DNA of 64,000 nt from the NCBI GenBank assembly GCA_963920575.1, contig OY986967.1:25189648-25253647 (forward strand). Reading direction: 5' to 3'. The notes below the pieces were generated by a model. It was not told where the DNA came from, did no database searches, and worked only from the letters and a program-made list of their open reading frames with translations. The position numbers and the translations under genes were made by a program. This DNA is from Narthecium ossifragum. Its lineage: Eukaryota; Streptophyta; Magnoliopsida; Dioscoreales; Nartheciaceae. Within the stretch, counting starts at the first letter, position 1, and every line of letters starts with the position of its first letter. Below are positions 9,830 to 21,800 of the stretch, piece after piece.

Positions 9830-10448
9830 AGAAAAGAAATCCGTAAATAGCTAAATGATTGGATATATGTATATTTCTATAACTCACAGTATTCGCTTCT
9901 CCACTACCGGAAATAATAGCATCCGAGAAATATCGCCAGAAGTCCTCGCTCTTGTCCTCTCCATACATCTCCAAAATCTCACGTCTATTTCTCTCCTCCT
10001 CTTCTCCCTCAGAAGACCCGCCAAACGATGGAACCTCGGACCCGTCGACCTCCACACAATCCGGCACAACATTGGCAGCTGCCATGATCAGATCATCATC
10101 CCCGCCGGCCACTGGAGGGCCACCGAGAGATCCGGCGTCATCAGCTTTGAATGGTGGCGGCTGCTGCTGATAGAGAAACATTAATATGGTTGGAATCCGG
10201 CTCAGCATGGATGTTAGAAGGAAGGTGGACGTGAGGATGGATAGGAGAGGGAGGAAGAGGAAGAGGGAGAACAAGAAGAGGGCGATGAGAGAGGAGAGGA
10301 GGGGAGGGAGGAGGAGGTGGAAGAGGACGAGGAAGGTCAGCAGCCTACATGTCTGCAATAAGCATGCATGGTTTCCTTCTGATGATGGCATGAGGAGCTC
10401 TCTCTCTCTCTTTCTCTTCTCTCTGTCTAGCAAGGTAGGTTCTTGCAT
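9783..10448 (-). CDS. Putative membrane protein with acidic C-terminal region (221 aa)
   Basis: A single-exon frame starts at the ATG complementary to 10446-10448 and stops at 9783. After a basic N-terminal stretch (DREKRKRERE) come long hydrophobic runs: LLTFLVLFHLLLPPLLSS, then IALFLFSLFLFLPLLS, then LTSTFLLTSMLSRIPTIL, so two or three membrane segments are likely. A Pro-rich loop follows, then an acidic, charged tail with EGEEEERNRREILEMYGE and EDFWRYFSDAI. The leader is GA-rich on the coding strand. The last codons lie inside or beside an inserted element (9391-9829), so the C terminus has been changed compared with the partial copy at 1466-1613. I do not recognise the family. A plant-specific membrane protein is the best description. 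Confidence 0.55.
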   Translation of the reverse strand: MQEPTLLDREKRKRERELLMPSSEGNHACLLQTCRLLTFLVLFHLLLPPLLSSLIALFLFSLFLFLPLLSILTSTFLLTSMLSRIPTILMFLYQQQPPPFKADDAGSLGGPPVAGGDDDLIMAAANVVPDCVEVDGSEVPSFGGSSEGEEEERNRREILEMYGEDKSEDFWRYFSDAIISGSGEANTVSYRNIHISNHLAIYGFLFFGGVLLPASTDVCIS

Positions 10449-11380
10449 TAGAGCTAGCAAGGAGGCCGGTTGATGGATCCATGGAGGTCTCTCTCTCTCT
10501 CTCTCTCTCCTTTCTCTCTCTAGAAGGGCTGTTTGCTACGTGGGGAATGAAGAGGGAATAGGGATATGAGTGTGGTTGGGTTGATTTACACGTGGAAGTG
10601 CTATGTTTGGAAGGGTTAGAAGTTGGTGCATGAATTGTGTTAGAGGTCATGAGCGCTCTGTCACGCATGGCATGCAGAGAAGGCCTCTGTTATTTAATAT
10701 TTGGCTTCGGCCCGGAGATTTAAACTTTGTTAGATTTGCCAAACAAATTGGATAGATTTCGATGGCCAGCCCAAAAGGCCGACATATGATTTGGTTTGCT
10801 ATTGGGCTTTGTCTCAAATAAAGTAGAGTAGCCCACAAGGCCCATTCAAGATCAAATCCATTTCCTCTGACCTGAAGGCCCATTCAGATTGTCACCAGAA
10901 CTTTGAATACAGAGAAGCTTGTCTATGTTTTGCATAGTGAATCCAATACCGAATTCATATATATCAAACGTATATGGTTAGATTAGATATCGAATTCATA
11001 TATATCAGTTATCTATCTTAATTGACTAAGATATAACTAAGATATGATTAAGATTATTCTATAGCGGCAACAAAACCCAACCCCCCTCCCTTTCTTTTGG
11101 TTTATTTTTGGCAAAAAAAATCCCAACCGTCAAATTTTATTAACATCAACGTCTGATATAGAGGAATCTCATAATTGCTCATGTTTCTATCCTCTGCTAA
11201 AACTTTCTTTGTCCTATATCATGATATTGAGAGGCATCTTCCCAATCTTTCTGCATCACGGATCGTAACACGAAAGCCATAAACCCCACAGCTAAAAAGC
11301 GATAAAGCCCCAGTTCCACCCCCTTCGCGATACGTGGCGCCTTCTCTGCCTCCCACGTTTCGACAAACCAGTGGGGCCAC
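10449..11380. other. Intergenic, upstream region of the membrane-protein gene
   Basis: Contains a (CT)n run near 10486-10515, which would be a GA-rich leader for the minus-strand gene. AT-rich sequence follows with a duplicated gaattcatatatatca motif near 10952 and 10992. No coding region recognised. Confidence 0.4.
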
Positions 11381-11389
11381 ATCCCCCCA

Positions 11390-12060
11390 TCCTCCCGTAG
11401 TCGTTGTCCCTCACGTGACCGTCCACGTCACGCCCTCTTCACATGCCTCCGCGGGTCCCACCCCCAACTCCGTGTGACAAGTCACGAGAAAAAGAGAACA
11501 CCACCCCCCGTGCACGTGCTCGTTTCTCTATCCGCATCTCATTAACGTCCCTGAAAACAATTCCCCGAGCCACTCACCTCTCCGTAACGGAACAGAGGTC
11601 GCCGTCAGGCAGGATTCCGTTCCGTCTCGCTACACGGCAAAAGACGGGTGGTGGGGAACCACCGCACGCGATCGCCCCCCTCCCGCGCGTGGCGAACCGG
11701 GTGGGGACGACATGACCCGCACGTGAGCTGCAAACCCGGGACTGTCCCCCTCACGTGCCGATTGCGACGCCACCCGTGCGGGCCCCGCCGCCGTCCCATC
11801 ACGACGGCGACGTCTCCCCCGGGATCGAGCCATCACATGCCTTCCCCTCCAAAACCGCTTCCCGCCCAAAACCAAAGGCGGTTTCCAACCTCCCCCCACC
11901 GGGGGGGCCCACCACCCACGTGCGGGGCCCACCCCCGCCACCCGCCATGAGCTGGCCACGTGATCCCAGCAGGCCAAAAGACCTCTCCACTCACGTGACG
12001 CGTCGCCGACCACGCGAGTCCCGCCACGCGTCCACGTCTAACATTATTTAAACACCTCCG
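11390..12060. promoter_or_regulatory. GC-rich block with seven G-boxes
   Basis: CACGTG occurs at 11412, 11513, 11720, 11752, 11917, 11957 and 11992, mostly as tCACGTGa or tCACGTGc. The block is strongly GC-rich compared with its flanks and ends at attatttaaacacctcc near 12043, which could be a TATA element. Several overlapping open frames here look like base-composition artefacts. G-boxes are bound by plant bHLH and bZIP factors. No gene recognised on either side explains a promoter here, so the role is inferred only. Confidence 0.4.
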
Positions 12061-14320
12061 GCGTCATTAGCGGGGACACAAAGTGAAGTTTAATCATTAA
12101 TTACCAGCAAAGAGGAGAGGTCTAATGATAGTTTACAGATCCCTAAACGGATACCTTAAAAAGGTCTCTATGTTTAGAGTAGGCTATTGCTATTTAAAGA
12201 CACGTTGTAAATATTAATTTAAAGGTGGGGGCGCCGAGGGGTGGGTCAGGGGTTTAATTTGTAATGACTTTGTTTTGTTTTAAACTTTGCTCTCTTCTCA
12301 CGGAAGCGAGAAGACATGAAGCCCTCGTTTGATCGAGAGATAAGATGGGAATCACTATTCAATCTATCTTATTTCTCTCTATTTTTTATATTTTATTTTT
12401 AATTTTATTTTTTATTTAAATATTAAAATAATGATTACGAAATTATTATTATCTTATTTATCTCATTCCTCTCTACTTTTTCTTATCTCTATTCTTTAAC
12501 CTTATTTTTTCTAACTCTTATCTCTATTCTTTAACCTTATTTTTTCTAACTCCGTCTAATCCTATCCCCCTCTTAACTCTAAAAAAAGCTTATTCCGTAT
12601 CAAAAGGGGGTGAAACGTCTATGTGTTTGATGGACATGGGATGGTTTTTATATGAATTGGAATCTTTTTATCTTTACATGTATTTATGGTGCAAAAAGGT
12701 GTTGATGAGCGAGGAGGGATGGGTGTTATTGGTCTCTAGGCATTGTTTGTAGGGGGAGGTTTTGATGAGGAGCTAGATCAGGTTGTGCATGTGCATGCCA
12801 TTTTATATTTAAAGATGTGGTTGCATGGGTTGGAAACGGAAGTGTAGTGGAAGTGGCACAAACATGGTGTGCCTCTTATCGAAGGGACAATGGTTTGCTA
12901 GTTTTGGGGAGTTGTGGAATAGGTTATTTCAAGAATATAAGCTCAAGTATTGATTGAAATAAGAGTAAGAATTTCTTGAAATAGGAGTTATTTAATTAGT
13001 TACATATATCTTGCTGGCCCTCCAAACAGTTATTATTTTTTTCTCATAATTGCATATTATATAAATCTAGCTTAATTAGCTTGAATCATGTGGCATAAAA
13101 TCCATCTCAATTGTTATATATATATATTCCAAAATCAAACACCGCTAATAGATAGCTCGGCGCGTATACTATGCATGAATAATCTAACACGTGTCGTACG
13201 TCGGTGACTTGATAATAATTAATATGGCAATTCCAAACAAAAGTCCACCATTAGAGATAGAATAATTAGACAGATAACAACTGTGAGGATATTGTTTTAT
13301 TGGAAAAGAGAGAGGGAGAGAGATGAGATGAGAGCTTAGCTAGCTAGAGGAATATATAGAAGAAATTAAATAGAAGAGCCCATACTCTTTCCACCCTAGC
13401 AAACAATAGTACCATGCCACCTTTGTTCATCTGGACAGCTTGGCGATGCTCTTAGCCTAACTTCTTGTTGGCCATTGTTAATTATTCGTAGTAGAGTTTT
13501 TTTTTTAAATAAGATGAGTTAGTAGTGGTGGGCACGTTGGTGGCAAAACAAAGAAGAGAATATTGATTGATGTGCTCTAATTAAGAAGCCAGCTATGATA
13601 GTTGTTCTTCTGATTATATTAATTAGGGTACTTAAGGATCATTGTAATTGCTTGTGAATCAGATAACTCATTGTGTTCTCCTTGCTACTAACATAACATG
13701 CACTGCATATGGTGCTGCAAAAGTGAATCAATATAACTAGCTAGCTAATTAAGTAAGATTCAATCAATTTATATATCTATCTAGCTTCTCTCTTTTTATT
13801 TTCTTTCCATTTTTTTTATGAATTGATCCCCAAAGGCTAGAAGCAAATGCCCAGCTGCTGAGCATTTATAAGAGCAAGGATTAATTAAGCTAGGTCGTTT
13901 GGTAGCTGTCTTTGTTGTGTTAGCTAGCGGATACGTGAGATCTAATCCTGCATTCTATATTTACGAAGGCTTCTCTCTCTCTCCACAAGATGACTTTTTA
14001 GGAGCAAGGATTAATTAACCCCACCAATTGCTTAAACTGAGTCTAAGTGGTCTGCACTGGGTCTTTATGCTCAACTAATTAAAAAATACGAAAAACATGG
14101 AGATTTACGTGGCTCACTCTAATGTTTGGAGCGGTTTGGTATGCAGCTACATTGCTCAATCTAACTGATTTATTGATCCCATATGTATAGCTTATTGCAT
14201 CGAGTGCATAATGTATCATATTAAATGTAAAAATATAACGAAAGAATAGCTGATATAATTTGAATCGTATGGTAATAAAATAAATTAAAATTTCTCTCTC
14301 TTCGTTTTAATCCAAAATCT
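12061..14320. other. Intergenic, AT-rich, repeats only
   Basis: No gene recognised. A segment at about 12316-12610 begins gccctcgtttgatcgagag and contains a 36-bp tandem duplication (cttatctctattctttaacc near 12483 and 12518). It may be a MITE. Between about 12690 and 12960 a broken frame has weak resemblance to a retroelement RNase H region, but I cannot support it. The rest holds microsatellite-like AT runs and purine tracts. Confidence 0.4.
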
Positions 14321-14399
14321 TTGCAACAAGTGGCGAAGCCACGCAGGGCACCCTGATTTTTGGCAAAATCACTAAAATATATACCTATACTTAGCAAGA

Positions 14400-15192
14400 T
14401 ATATAGGAGATGATGACATTTTAAAAGAACAAGAGATTGTAAATACTATGAATCTTATTAGAATACCAAAGCAAAGTTTGCAGAACATGAGAAATGAAGA
14501 GTGAGATTCTTTATTCGATGAAGTATCTTCATTTTATAAAAATTATGATATTGAAGTTCATTATATGAGTGATAAGTTCCTACCTCCTGCCCGATCGCGC
14601 AGAAAGGGTGAAGATATCACATATGATTGTCATTTTCGTATCGATTTATTCTACACAATAATTAATATGCAACTTCAAGAGTTGAATAATCGATTTAATG
14701 AGGTGAATACAAAATTGTTGCTTTGCATGGCATGTCTAAATCCGAAATATTCATTTTCATCTTTTGACAAATCGAAATTGATTCGTCTTGCAAGATTCTA
14801 TCCGATTGAGTTTTCAGAAGTGGATCTTATGGCTCTCGCAAATCAACTCGAGAATTATATTATGGATGTGCGTTCTAGTGACAAGTTTATAGAATTGAAT
14901 GGCATAACCGAGCTTGCAAAACAAATGATTAAGACCGGAAGAGATCTAGTATATCTATTGGTTTACATGATTTTTAAAGTTGGAGTTGATTCTACCAATT
15001 GCAACAACAATTATTGAAAGAGCATTTTCGGCTATGCATATTGTGAATAATAAATTGCGGAATCAAATGGGTGATGAATGGTTGAACGATTATTTGGTTA
15101 CATCTATTGAAAAAGATGTTTTCGATATGATTGACAATGAGAAAATCATCCAACGATTTCAAAATATGAAAACTAGTAGAGGACAATTGTAA
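14400..15192 (+). pseudogene. hAT transposase C-terminal pseudogene (ZMYM1/TTF-type family)
   Basis: Translated segments match the C-terminal half of plant hAT transposases of the zinc-finger MYM type. A frame begins with LKEQEIVNTMNLIRIPKQ, hits a stop at about 14502 and continues with YMSDKFLPPARSRRKGE, FRIDLFYTIINMQLQELNNR and MACLNPKYSFSSFDKSKLIR. The frame shifts near 14985 into LPIATTIIERAFSAMHIVNN, then KLRNQMGDEWLNDYLV, then FQNMKTSRGQL. The ERAFSAMHIVNNKLRN motif belongs to the hAT dimerisation domain. One stop and one frameshift make it inactive. The N-terminal half is missing. Confidence 0.85.
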
Positions 15193-15533
15193 AAGGTATC
15201 TTTTATATAATTAATTATTTATTCTATTGGTTTTTTTTCTTAAAGCATTTATGTTCTATTTTTTAAAATATTTTCTATATGTGTAGGTAATACCATAGTA
15301 GCATATTATTGGCATTCATATGCTCGAAGGCAGATATGTGAGATCATTTAATTATATTTACTCACATATATAGTATTGTAGTTATTTCAATGTATGTTTT
15401 TTCATTTAAGATTCTTGACAAATTCTATATTACTCGTAAAAAAATTTATACTTAATGAACATATGTTTACTCTATATACATTTTGCCCTTGTAGAAAAAA
15501 AATTATAGTTTCACCGATGTTTGCAACATTTAA

Positions 15534-15732
15534 AGAGTGTTTGGATGACACGGAATGATCGAAACATTACGTGGCGTCTGGATGCCCCAAAATCACATAA
15601 ACAAACCAAACAATGTGAATTTGGAATCACGACATCCGCTCAAAACGAGCGAACACCACAGTCCCTATCGGTTTCCGTGGGTTCGCTTCCACAATCCCCT
15701 TTTTTGGGTGTCCAAACGCCCCTCTGGTGCTG
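15534..15732. mobile_element. MITE-like element of the gcgtttggatgcccc family
   Basis: The left end is agagtgtttggatgacac, and the right end is gggtgtccaaacgcccctc, so the two ends are imperfect inverted repeats. An internal gcgtctggatgccccaaaa near 15573 repeats the motif. Related sequences lie at 16396-16531 and 40424-40570. No coding capacity. Target-site duplication not resolved. Confidence 0.5.
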
Positions 15733-15739
15733 TAACCCG

Positions 15740-16190
15740 TGGCAGACTTACGTGGGGGCGAGTGGGGGGTTAATAAAAAAAATTTCACATGTGGCAAAAA
15801 AATCCACGGCTCCGCCTATAATCTCTCTGCATGCGATTAAACGGAGAGAGAGAGATGAGATGAGATGGCTGACCCCATCCGTCTCATCTCCCTCTCTCTT
15901 CTCCCATCTCCTCTCTTCTCTATTCTCTCATCCACTCATCCCCGACGCCCGACGCCATCACCCTTTGCCCCCCGCCCCCCTCTATCGACTACCGGCTCCG
16001 TCGTCTTTCGGCCACGCCCACAGCCACAGGCTGACAGGCCCCACACACCCTCTATTGGCTGGTTCGGCTCCGTCGTTGTGTATGTTGAAAAAGAGATTTT
16101 TAAAACTATTGATGATGAAGTTATTTTGCAACACTTTCAGAATATGAAACCCCGTAGGATGCAATTATCACGATCAGTGACGACTTAGTT
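15740..16190 (+). pseudogene. Second hAT transposase C-terminal remnant
   Basis: The only recognisable coding part is at about 16084-16188: VEKEIFKTIDDEVILQHFQN followed by MKPRRMQL, the extreme C terminus of the same transposase type as at 14400-15192. It is preceded by a pyrimidine-rich stretch (15880-16060) with no resemblance to a transposase, so the element is deleted or rearranged inside. The sequence attcgctactgactataac near 16361 resembles a hAT terminus. Confidence 0.65.
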
Positions 16191-16395
16191 TATTTATTTC
16201 TTTTACAATGTATTTTTTATTAGTTATTTTTATACCTTGATATTTTAATATTTTATGTTAGTAAATGAGCTGGTTAAGGTATATTATGTATGTAGATATT
16301 TCTTCGTATTTTGAATGAGGCTTGAAAATTTTTTAAACCTCTATTTAATTAAATTTCTAAATTCGCTACTGACTATAACATACATGTAGGCTTAT

Positions 16396-16531
16396 AGGGG
16401 GCGCGTTTGGATGCCCCGAAACAAGCCGAACGAGACGAACGCGATTCCGATAGGTCAAAACGAGCAAACGCTACCGTTCCGATCGGTTTCCGTGGGTTCC
16501 AACCCCCGTCGGGCATCCAAACGCCCATCTA
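16396..16531. mobile_element. MITE-like palindromic element
   Basis: Left end gggcgcgtttggatgcccc, right end gggcatccaaacgccc. These are inverted repeats of each other, with a short GC-rich centre containing cgattccgatagg and ccgatcggtttccg. The size is about 135 bp and no protein is encoded. It is the cleanest member of the family also seen at 15534 and 40424. Confidence 0.6.
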
Positions 16532-16539
16532 GTACTTCA

Positions 16540-18299
16540 TTTTGCATGTCAAACTGATACATAAATTACTACCATGAACTCCCTAATAATAAAAGCTTGT
16601 GATCCTCGATCAGACATCATCAGATTTATATAAGATATCTCTCACCTCTTCTGGTCCTTTCTCTTTCCTGAAAGAGTGGTACTAAGTCCCATCCACACAA
16701 GTGGGTCTGGAGAACCAATCAAGTTGGTGATAAAGGTATGGGGCTGTCAGGTGTGTCAGTAATGAAGCAAAGGTCTGCATGCAGAACTGGTAAGCCAGAA
16801 GTCCACCTGAGGCATGAGCACGTGACTGATGCACCCACCGTATATATAGAGATCGAGTAAAACAAAAGAAGAGAAGCAGAGTACCTCTTCGGCACGTGAG
16901 TGTGACCTTACAGCAGCAGTTGGCGTTTATCGGAGAATAAAATTTTATTTAAATAACCACGTAATGCATACGTCATAATAATTTATTCTATAATGAAATA
17001 TCGATAAATTAAATCAATTAATTGATAACTCACTGTCGATTTGATTATTGATATATCCAATCAATAATGAGATATCGATTAATTAATCTAATCATATAAT
17101 CCATCGATAATTGAACTACCAATTAAATAATATGTGTAATTACACAAATCACGATTGTTTATTGGATGCATCTATGCTGCTGCCTCATGCGGACAATAGT
17201 CTAATTATCAGCATGAGACGTCGATTTATTCCCGCAGTGCAGCAATCGGACTTACTTGGGTAACATCACCTGTTACTTAATTAATTAGCAACTCAAACCG
17301 GAGGTTGTTTGTTTGCTGAGTGAAGTCGCTCCTCCATTCAGCCCACTCTACTCACAGTCGACTTTGACATTATTTTTGTTACAATCAAAATGATAGAATG
17401 GTGGGGAATTCCAAAGTGAAACCACTCCACTCTCCACTCTGTCGAATCAAGCAACAGGAGTGGACGGACTGCATGAAAGTACTCAAACCACTAGTACACT
17501 TTCCTGAGTTGATTCACCTCGTTCCTCTCGTGCTTCACCGCATCCAATCACTCCAATTGTTTGGATCTAACCCGGCCTTTCATTCAAGCTCATCGAATCA
17601 AGTCAATGTGATAAAATCTGAACTCGAATTGGGCTCGTTTATGTACATCCATCATAAGAGATCGAGTCCGGATTCGGTTGGTGGGTGGGGCCATAGTTTT
17701 TTTGCCACCCAAGCTAGGTTCAGTAGGGGAATCTAAGACCACATGCAACCTAAACAAAGAGGTTTGTCTAAAGGAGGAAGGCGGCAGCCGCCTTGCACGT
17801 GACCTTTCCCCCCCTCTGGAGTCTGGAGGGATAGTCTCTGCCCCAACATCCCCCTGTTCTTTTAATCGGGATTACTGCCACTAATTTAATCTCCCCTCTT
17901 AATTAAACCCCTTTCGTCAATTCCCAGCAGCCGTCAACTCCCCGTACGGCACGTGACTCACGTCTGGCCCTCTATCCCCCTCCCGATGGAAACGATTCGA
18001 GGGGAACGCAATAGTTCTCTGGCCAATGGCCATGCAAATCTTAACACGTGTAAGAAATTAGATATACTACACCAGGAATAGCGATATCCACAGATACATT
18101 ATCCCATAACTACGGGACCTGAAGCTTATACTTCTCAGAAGTTTGCTATTTGGGCGCGAACTTAGATATGGCGTTCAAGATACAAGGATTATAAGATCGG
18201 GGTGATAGGGGAGCACATAACGGCAGAATGGAATAGGATATAACGGCATCCTTAAGGAATCTGTCACCGTAACCGAGTTCTAGCGAGACGGAAAAGACA
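16540..18299 (+). promoter_or_regulatory. BIM1 upstream region with five G-boxes
   Basis: CACGTG sites occur at 16819, 16893, 17796, 17950 and 18045, upstream of the bHLH gene that starts at 18881. The product of that gene has the His/Glu/Arg basic-region residues expected to bind this motif, so autoregulation or regulation by other bHLH/BZR/bZIP factors is plausible but inferred. A short open frame at 17398-17736 has no recognisable homology. Confidence 0.4.
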
Positions 18300-18336
18300 A
18301 CGAAGCGAGAGAGGGAGAGAAAGAGAGCGAGAGAGG

Positions 18337-18386
<50 letters not shown>

Positions 18387-18498
18387 TAAAATAAAAGGAT
18401 AAACAAAGCGCCGCATAGGGGAAGATAGAGAGAGATTTTGGCGGAGAGCACCGCCGACCCGTCTCCTCCGCCGCGGTGCTCAATTGCTCATCACAGAG

Positions 18499-18533
<35 letters not shown>

Positions 18534-18880
18534 ACTCACACGCAGATCTCTCTCCGCCTATCTCTCAATTTTCCATCCGAAAATTCTAGCAAAATTCGCC
18601 GCACTCCATCCGCTCTTAGCTTCATCCATCCAATTCTAGGGTTTTCTCAATCGCTGTCCAAATCTTGAGCTCCGGAGGGATTTGAGGCTCCGCGAATCTG
18701 GATAATTCGCAGACGGAATTCCTCCATAATTCTGGAGATCTCACTCAATCTACAACTCAGCTGCTCCAGATCGCGTCTCAATCTCTATATCTCTGGAGAG
18801 TTCTTTGATCTCCAAGTTCTCTTGCAGTTTTATTGCCGGAGATTACGCACTTTTGAAGACGTATAGAAGAGTGATCTCCT
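18300..18880 (+). promoter_or_regulatory. BIM1 5' leader region with GA tract and AT repeat
   Basis: A (GA)n tract at about 18298-18390 and an (AT)n tract at 18499-18532 precede the start codon. GA tracts of this kind are common in plant leaders and are targets of BBR/BPC GAGA-binding factors (known biology). The transcription start cannot be placed from sequence alone. Confidence 0.4.
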
Positions 18881-21800
18881 ATGTGGATGGAGCTTCAAGG
18901 TATGAATAATTCCATTTTTTTTTCCTTTTTTCTGGGAAGAGCTACTTAATTTCAAGAGATATAAGAATTTCGAGCAATTCGCAGGCAAAAAAGCGACTCA
19001 CGATTTCCTCTCGCTTTACAACAAGGATGCGTCGTCCCTCCAGCTCCAAGATTCACGCCCTCCTCCCTCCCAAGGTATTCAATATTCTTCACATATATAT
19101 CTCCAAAAAGAAGAAGAATTTGAGTCAATTTGGCAAGCTTCGAATCCCTTTCTCCTAGATTAATCCCCGCCATTATCTTCTTCTAAAAATTACGCATATG
19201 GAGGGCATTCTTGGCAAGCTCAGCTGCTCAGCCACGGGGCCACGTAAACTCCATCTCCGAAACCGGGGGCATTCTCGGAACTTCTTCGAATATTTGGCAA
19301 CCTTTAATTTGATGACCATCGCCTTGGTTAATTGGTGGTGCGCAGGGTTATATCTCCGAACGCACGACTTCTTGCAGCTGGAAACGAAAGATAAGGCGCA
19401 CAAGAGTGGAGGGGGAATACGGGCGGCGGCGGCGGCGGCCATCGACATCAACGCGGGCGCGGGGCCCGCGGTGGCCGTGGAGCACGTGCTCCCCGGCGGG
19501 GTCGGCACGTACACGATCGGGCACGTGTCGGGTCTGGACCTACGGGCCCCGGTGAAGCCCGAGCACGGTACGTGCGCGCCCTCGTCGCATGATGCCGGCA
19601 ACGGCGCTGCTGCCTACGGCCCCTACGGGCGGGCCGGCTTCGCTCTTTGGGACCAGCAAGGCTGCAACGACGCCCGATCTCGAGGTAAGTTCCCATCGCG
19701 TGGTTACATGTACATGGTATTCTAGATCCAGACATGCAAGTAACTAGAAGACACGTCAGCAGATCTGATAAGTTGTATACGTACTTCGTCTCGAGCCAGA
19801 GACTCGAATGACTCCCTGGACTATAGTTTTACGTTACGTGGCAGGTGACTAGACTAGGCGGGGGTACAGTTGCAAGGATTAAATTTCGGATAGGCTGTCA
19901 CGTGACTATGTGTGTTTGTCATCTACTCGCCACTCAATGTCACGGGGCCGCGTGACGGTTCTTCCTTTGTAATTGGATGTTGAAGTTAATCCAGAGGAAG
20001 GCATGCACGCGGCTGATTCCCGGTAGACAAGAAATGAAGCGTTAGTTATATCACTTGATGCAGCATAATATGTAGATGATTATTACTGGATATATATATA
20101 TAGGATAATATGTAGATGATTATTACTGGATATATATATAGGATCAATCTGGGATTGTCACACAGGTGCCATGAATAGTATCAAAAGCTTCTTCTATCCT
20201 AGGAAGACATTGCATTCACACATGCATATTATTAGGCGTGATTTCACATTTGGTTGGTGGCGTGACCCAATTCCATTAATCCACAAGTATTTGTTGGCAT
20301 GACAGCGAGTGAGAGCGGGGCAGTCATGTGCGCCTTCGTATTATCAAATTAATTCTCTTTAGAAGAGGTAGGGTAGCTATCACATGAAACCCACGTGAAA
20401 TTTCTCGTGACGTCACGCGGTCCTGGAGGAGATCTATAGGGCTACTGCCTAGGCTAGCGCCTACTACTAGCCTACGCGCTACGGACTTCAAACGCTTATC
20501 CCGAACCCGAAATTATATCATAAGAGCTCATTGAGTCCGTATGCGCGGGTTAGTGCTTTCCATCTACCGGCGCATGTTAGAGGCCGCCACCCGGTTAATC
20601 GGGTTAAAAATTGGGTAAAATTGGGTAAAATTGAAAGGAGGGAGGCTTTGGGGGAGTGGCGTCTCGTCATCTTCCCCTCCTTGCTAGTTTAAACTTCGAT
20701 TCAGCTCTTTCGTGCTCGCCATCTGTATCTCGCTTCTGTTCTCGCAGGGCATTGGACGGCCCCTCTCGCTGCCGCACGGGGACATAGTGGATTCGGATCC
20801 ATCCCGCCGGCGAGGTCGGTGAACTCCTCCTCCTCTTGCCCCTTTTAGCTCATCTCTAGGGTTTCTTTTTGGGGCGGGGATTAGTAGCTCTTCATCTATC
20901 TCTATAGGGTTTTAAGATGGGGTTTTGGTGTGCAGACAGCAGGAGAGGAAGCGGGCCATGGAATCGGGGTCGAGATCTAGTAGGGGCTTTGACGATGACG
21001 ACGACGATGAGGACGAGTACGGCAGGAGGGAAGGCTCCTCCCAACCCAAAGGTCGCTCCTTTCCCTTCTTTTCCATTTGAGACTGCGCAGCGGACGTTAG
21101 TCTCGGGGACGGCCCGTCGCTAACGTGCACGCTTCGAAGCTCAGGCCATTTTTGGGAGGGATAAGTCTAGTTTTTAGATTTTTTTCATGTTTTTGTGTTG
21201 TAGTGGAACCGAGAGAGAGAGAGGGACGGTGTGCAATGGATATTGAGTTTTTGTCTATGTGGAATTAAAAGTGGTTTTCTTTGTTATCTTTGTAGAGGGA
21301 TTGACTGTCAAGACAGACCGAAAGAGCAGTGATCCAAGCACCCCGCGCTCAAAGCATTCAGCCACTGAGCAGCGGCGCAGAAGCAAAATTAATGACAGGC
21401 AAGTATACTTTCTCTGGCTGTTATGAATTTACTTCTTCTTTTTCTGTAAGCTGAAATTGATCTGCTTTCGTGTTAAACAAAAAAGGCACATGGAGTAGCT
21501 GATTACTTGAATGCCAATTTTTCACTTTTAATGAGTATTGCGTGTTGTTCAAATTTGAAGTCTCTTTTGTTCTCTGCCATTGTTTTGGTCGACAATTGCC
21601 TAAGGTTGTGGTCGGAGATTGCCTGGTCATCTAGGTGATTCTTAGTTTTGTCTGCTCTCTGTAAACCAATAGCTAACTTGGGTACTGTGAAGCTTGATTT
21701 GTTTGTCATGGCAGCAGTTGAACTTACCTCTGGACCATCAAATTTTATGCTTACAGATAGATTATTGGATCCCCTTAGAACTATATGTCATTGTGACATT

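Noticed and set aside
11443..12051. Several overlapping open frames on both strands in the G-box block
   Set aside because: Proline/arginine-rich products in all frames reflect the high GC content. No start context, domain or intron signal supports a gene.
12690..12960. Broken frame with HAILYLKMWLHGLE, possibly a LINE RNase H remnant
   Set aside because: Too degenerate and lacking the acidic motifs. I cannot distinguish it from chance.
17398..17736. 112-codon frame upstream of BIM1
   Set aside because: No recognisable domain, and its composition resembles surrounding non-coding DNA.
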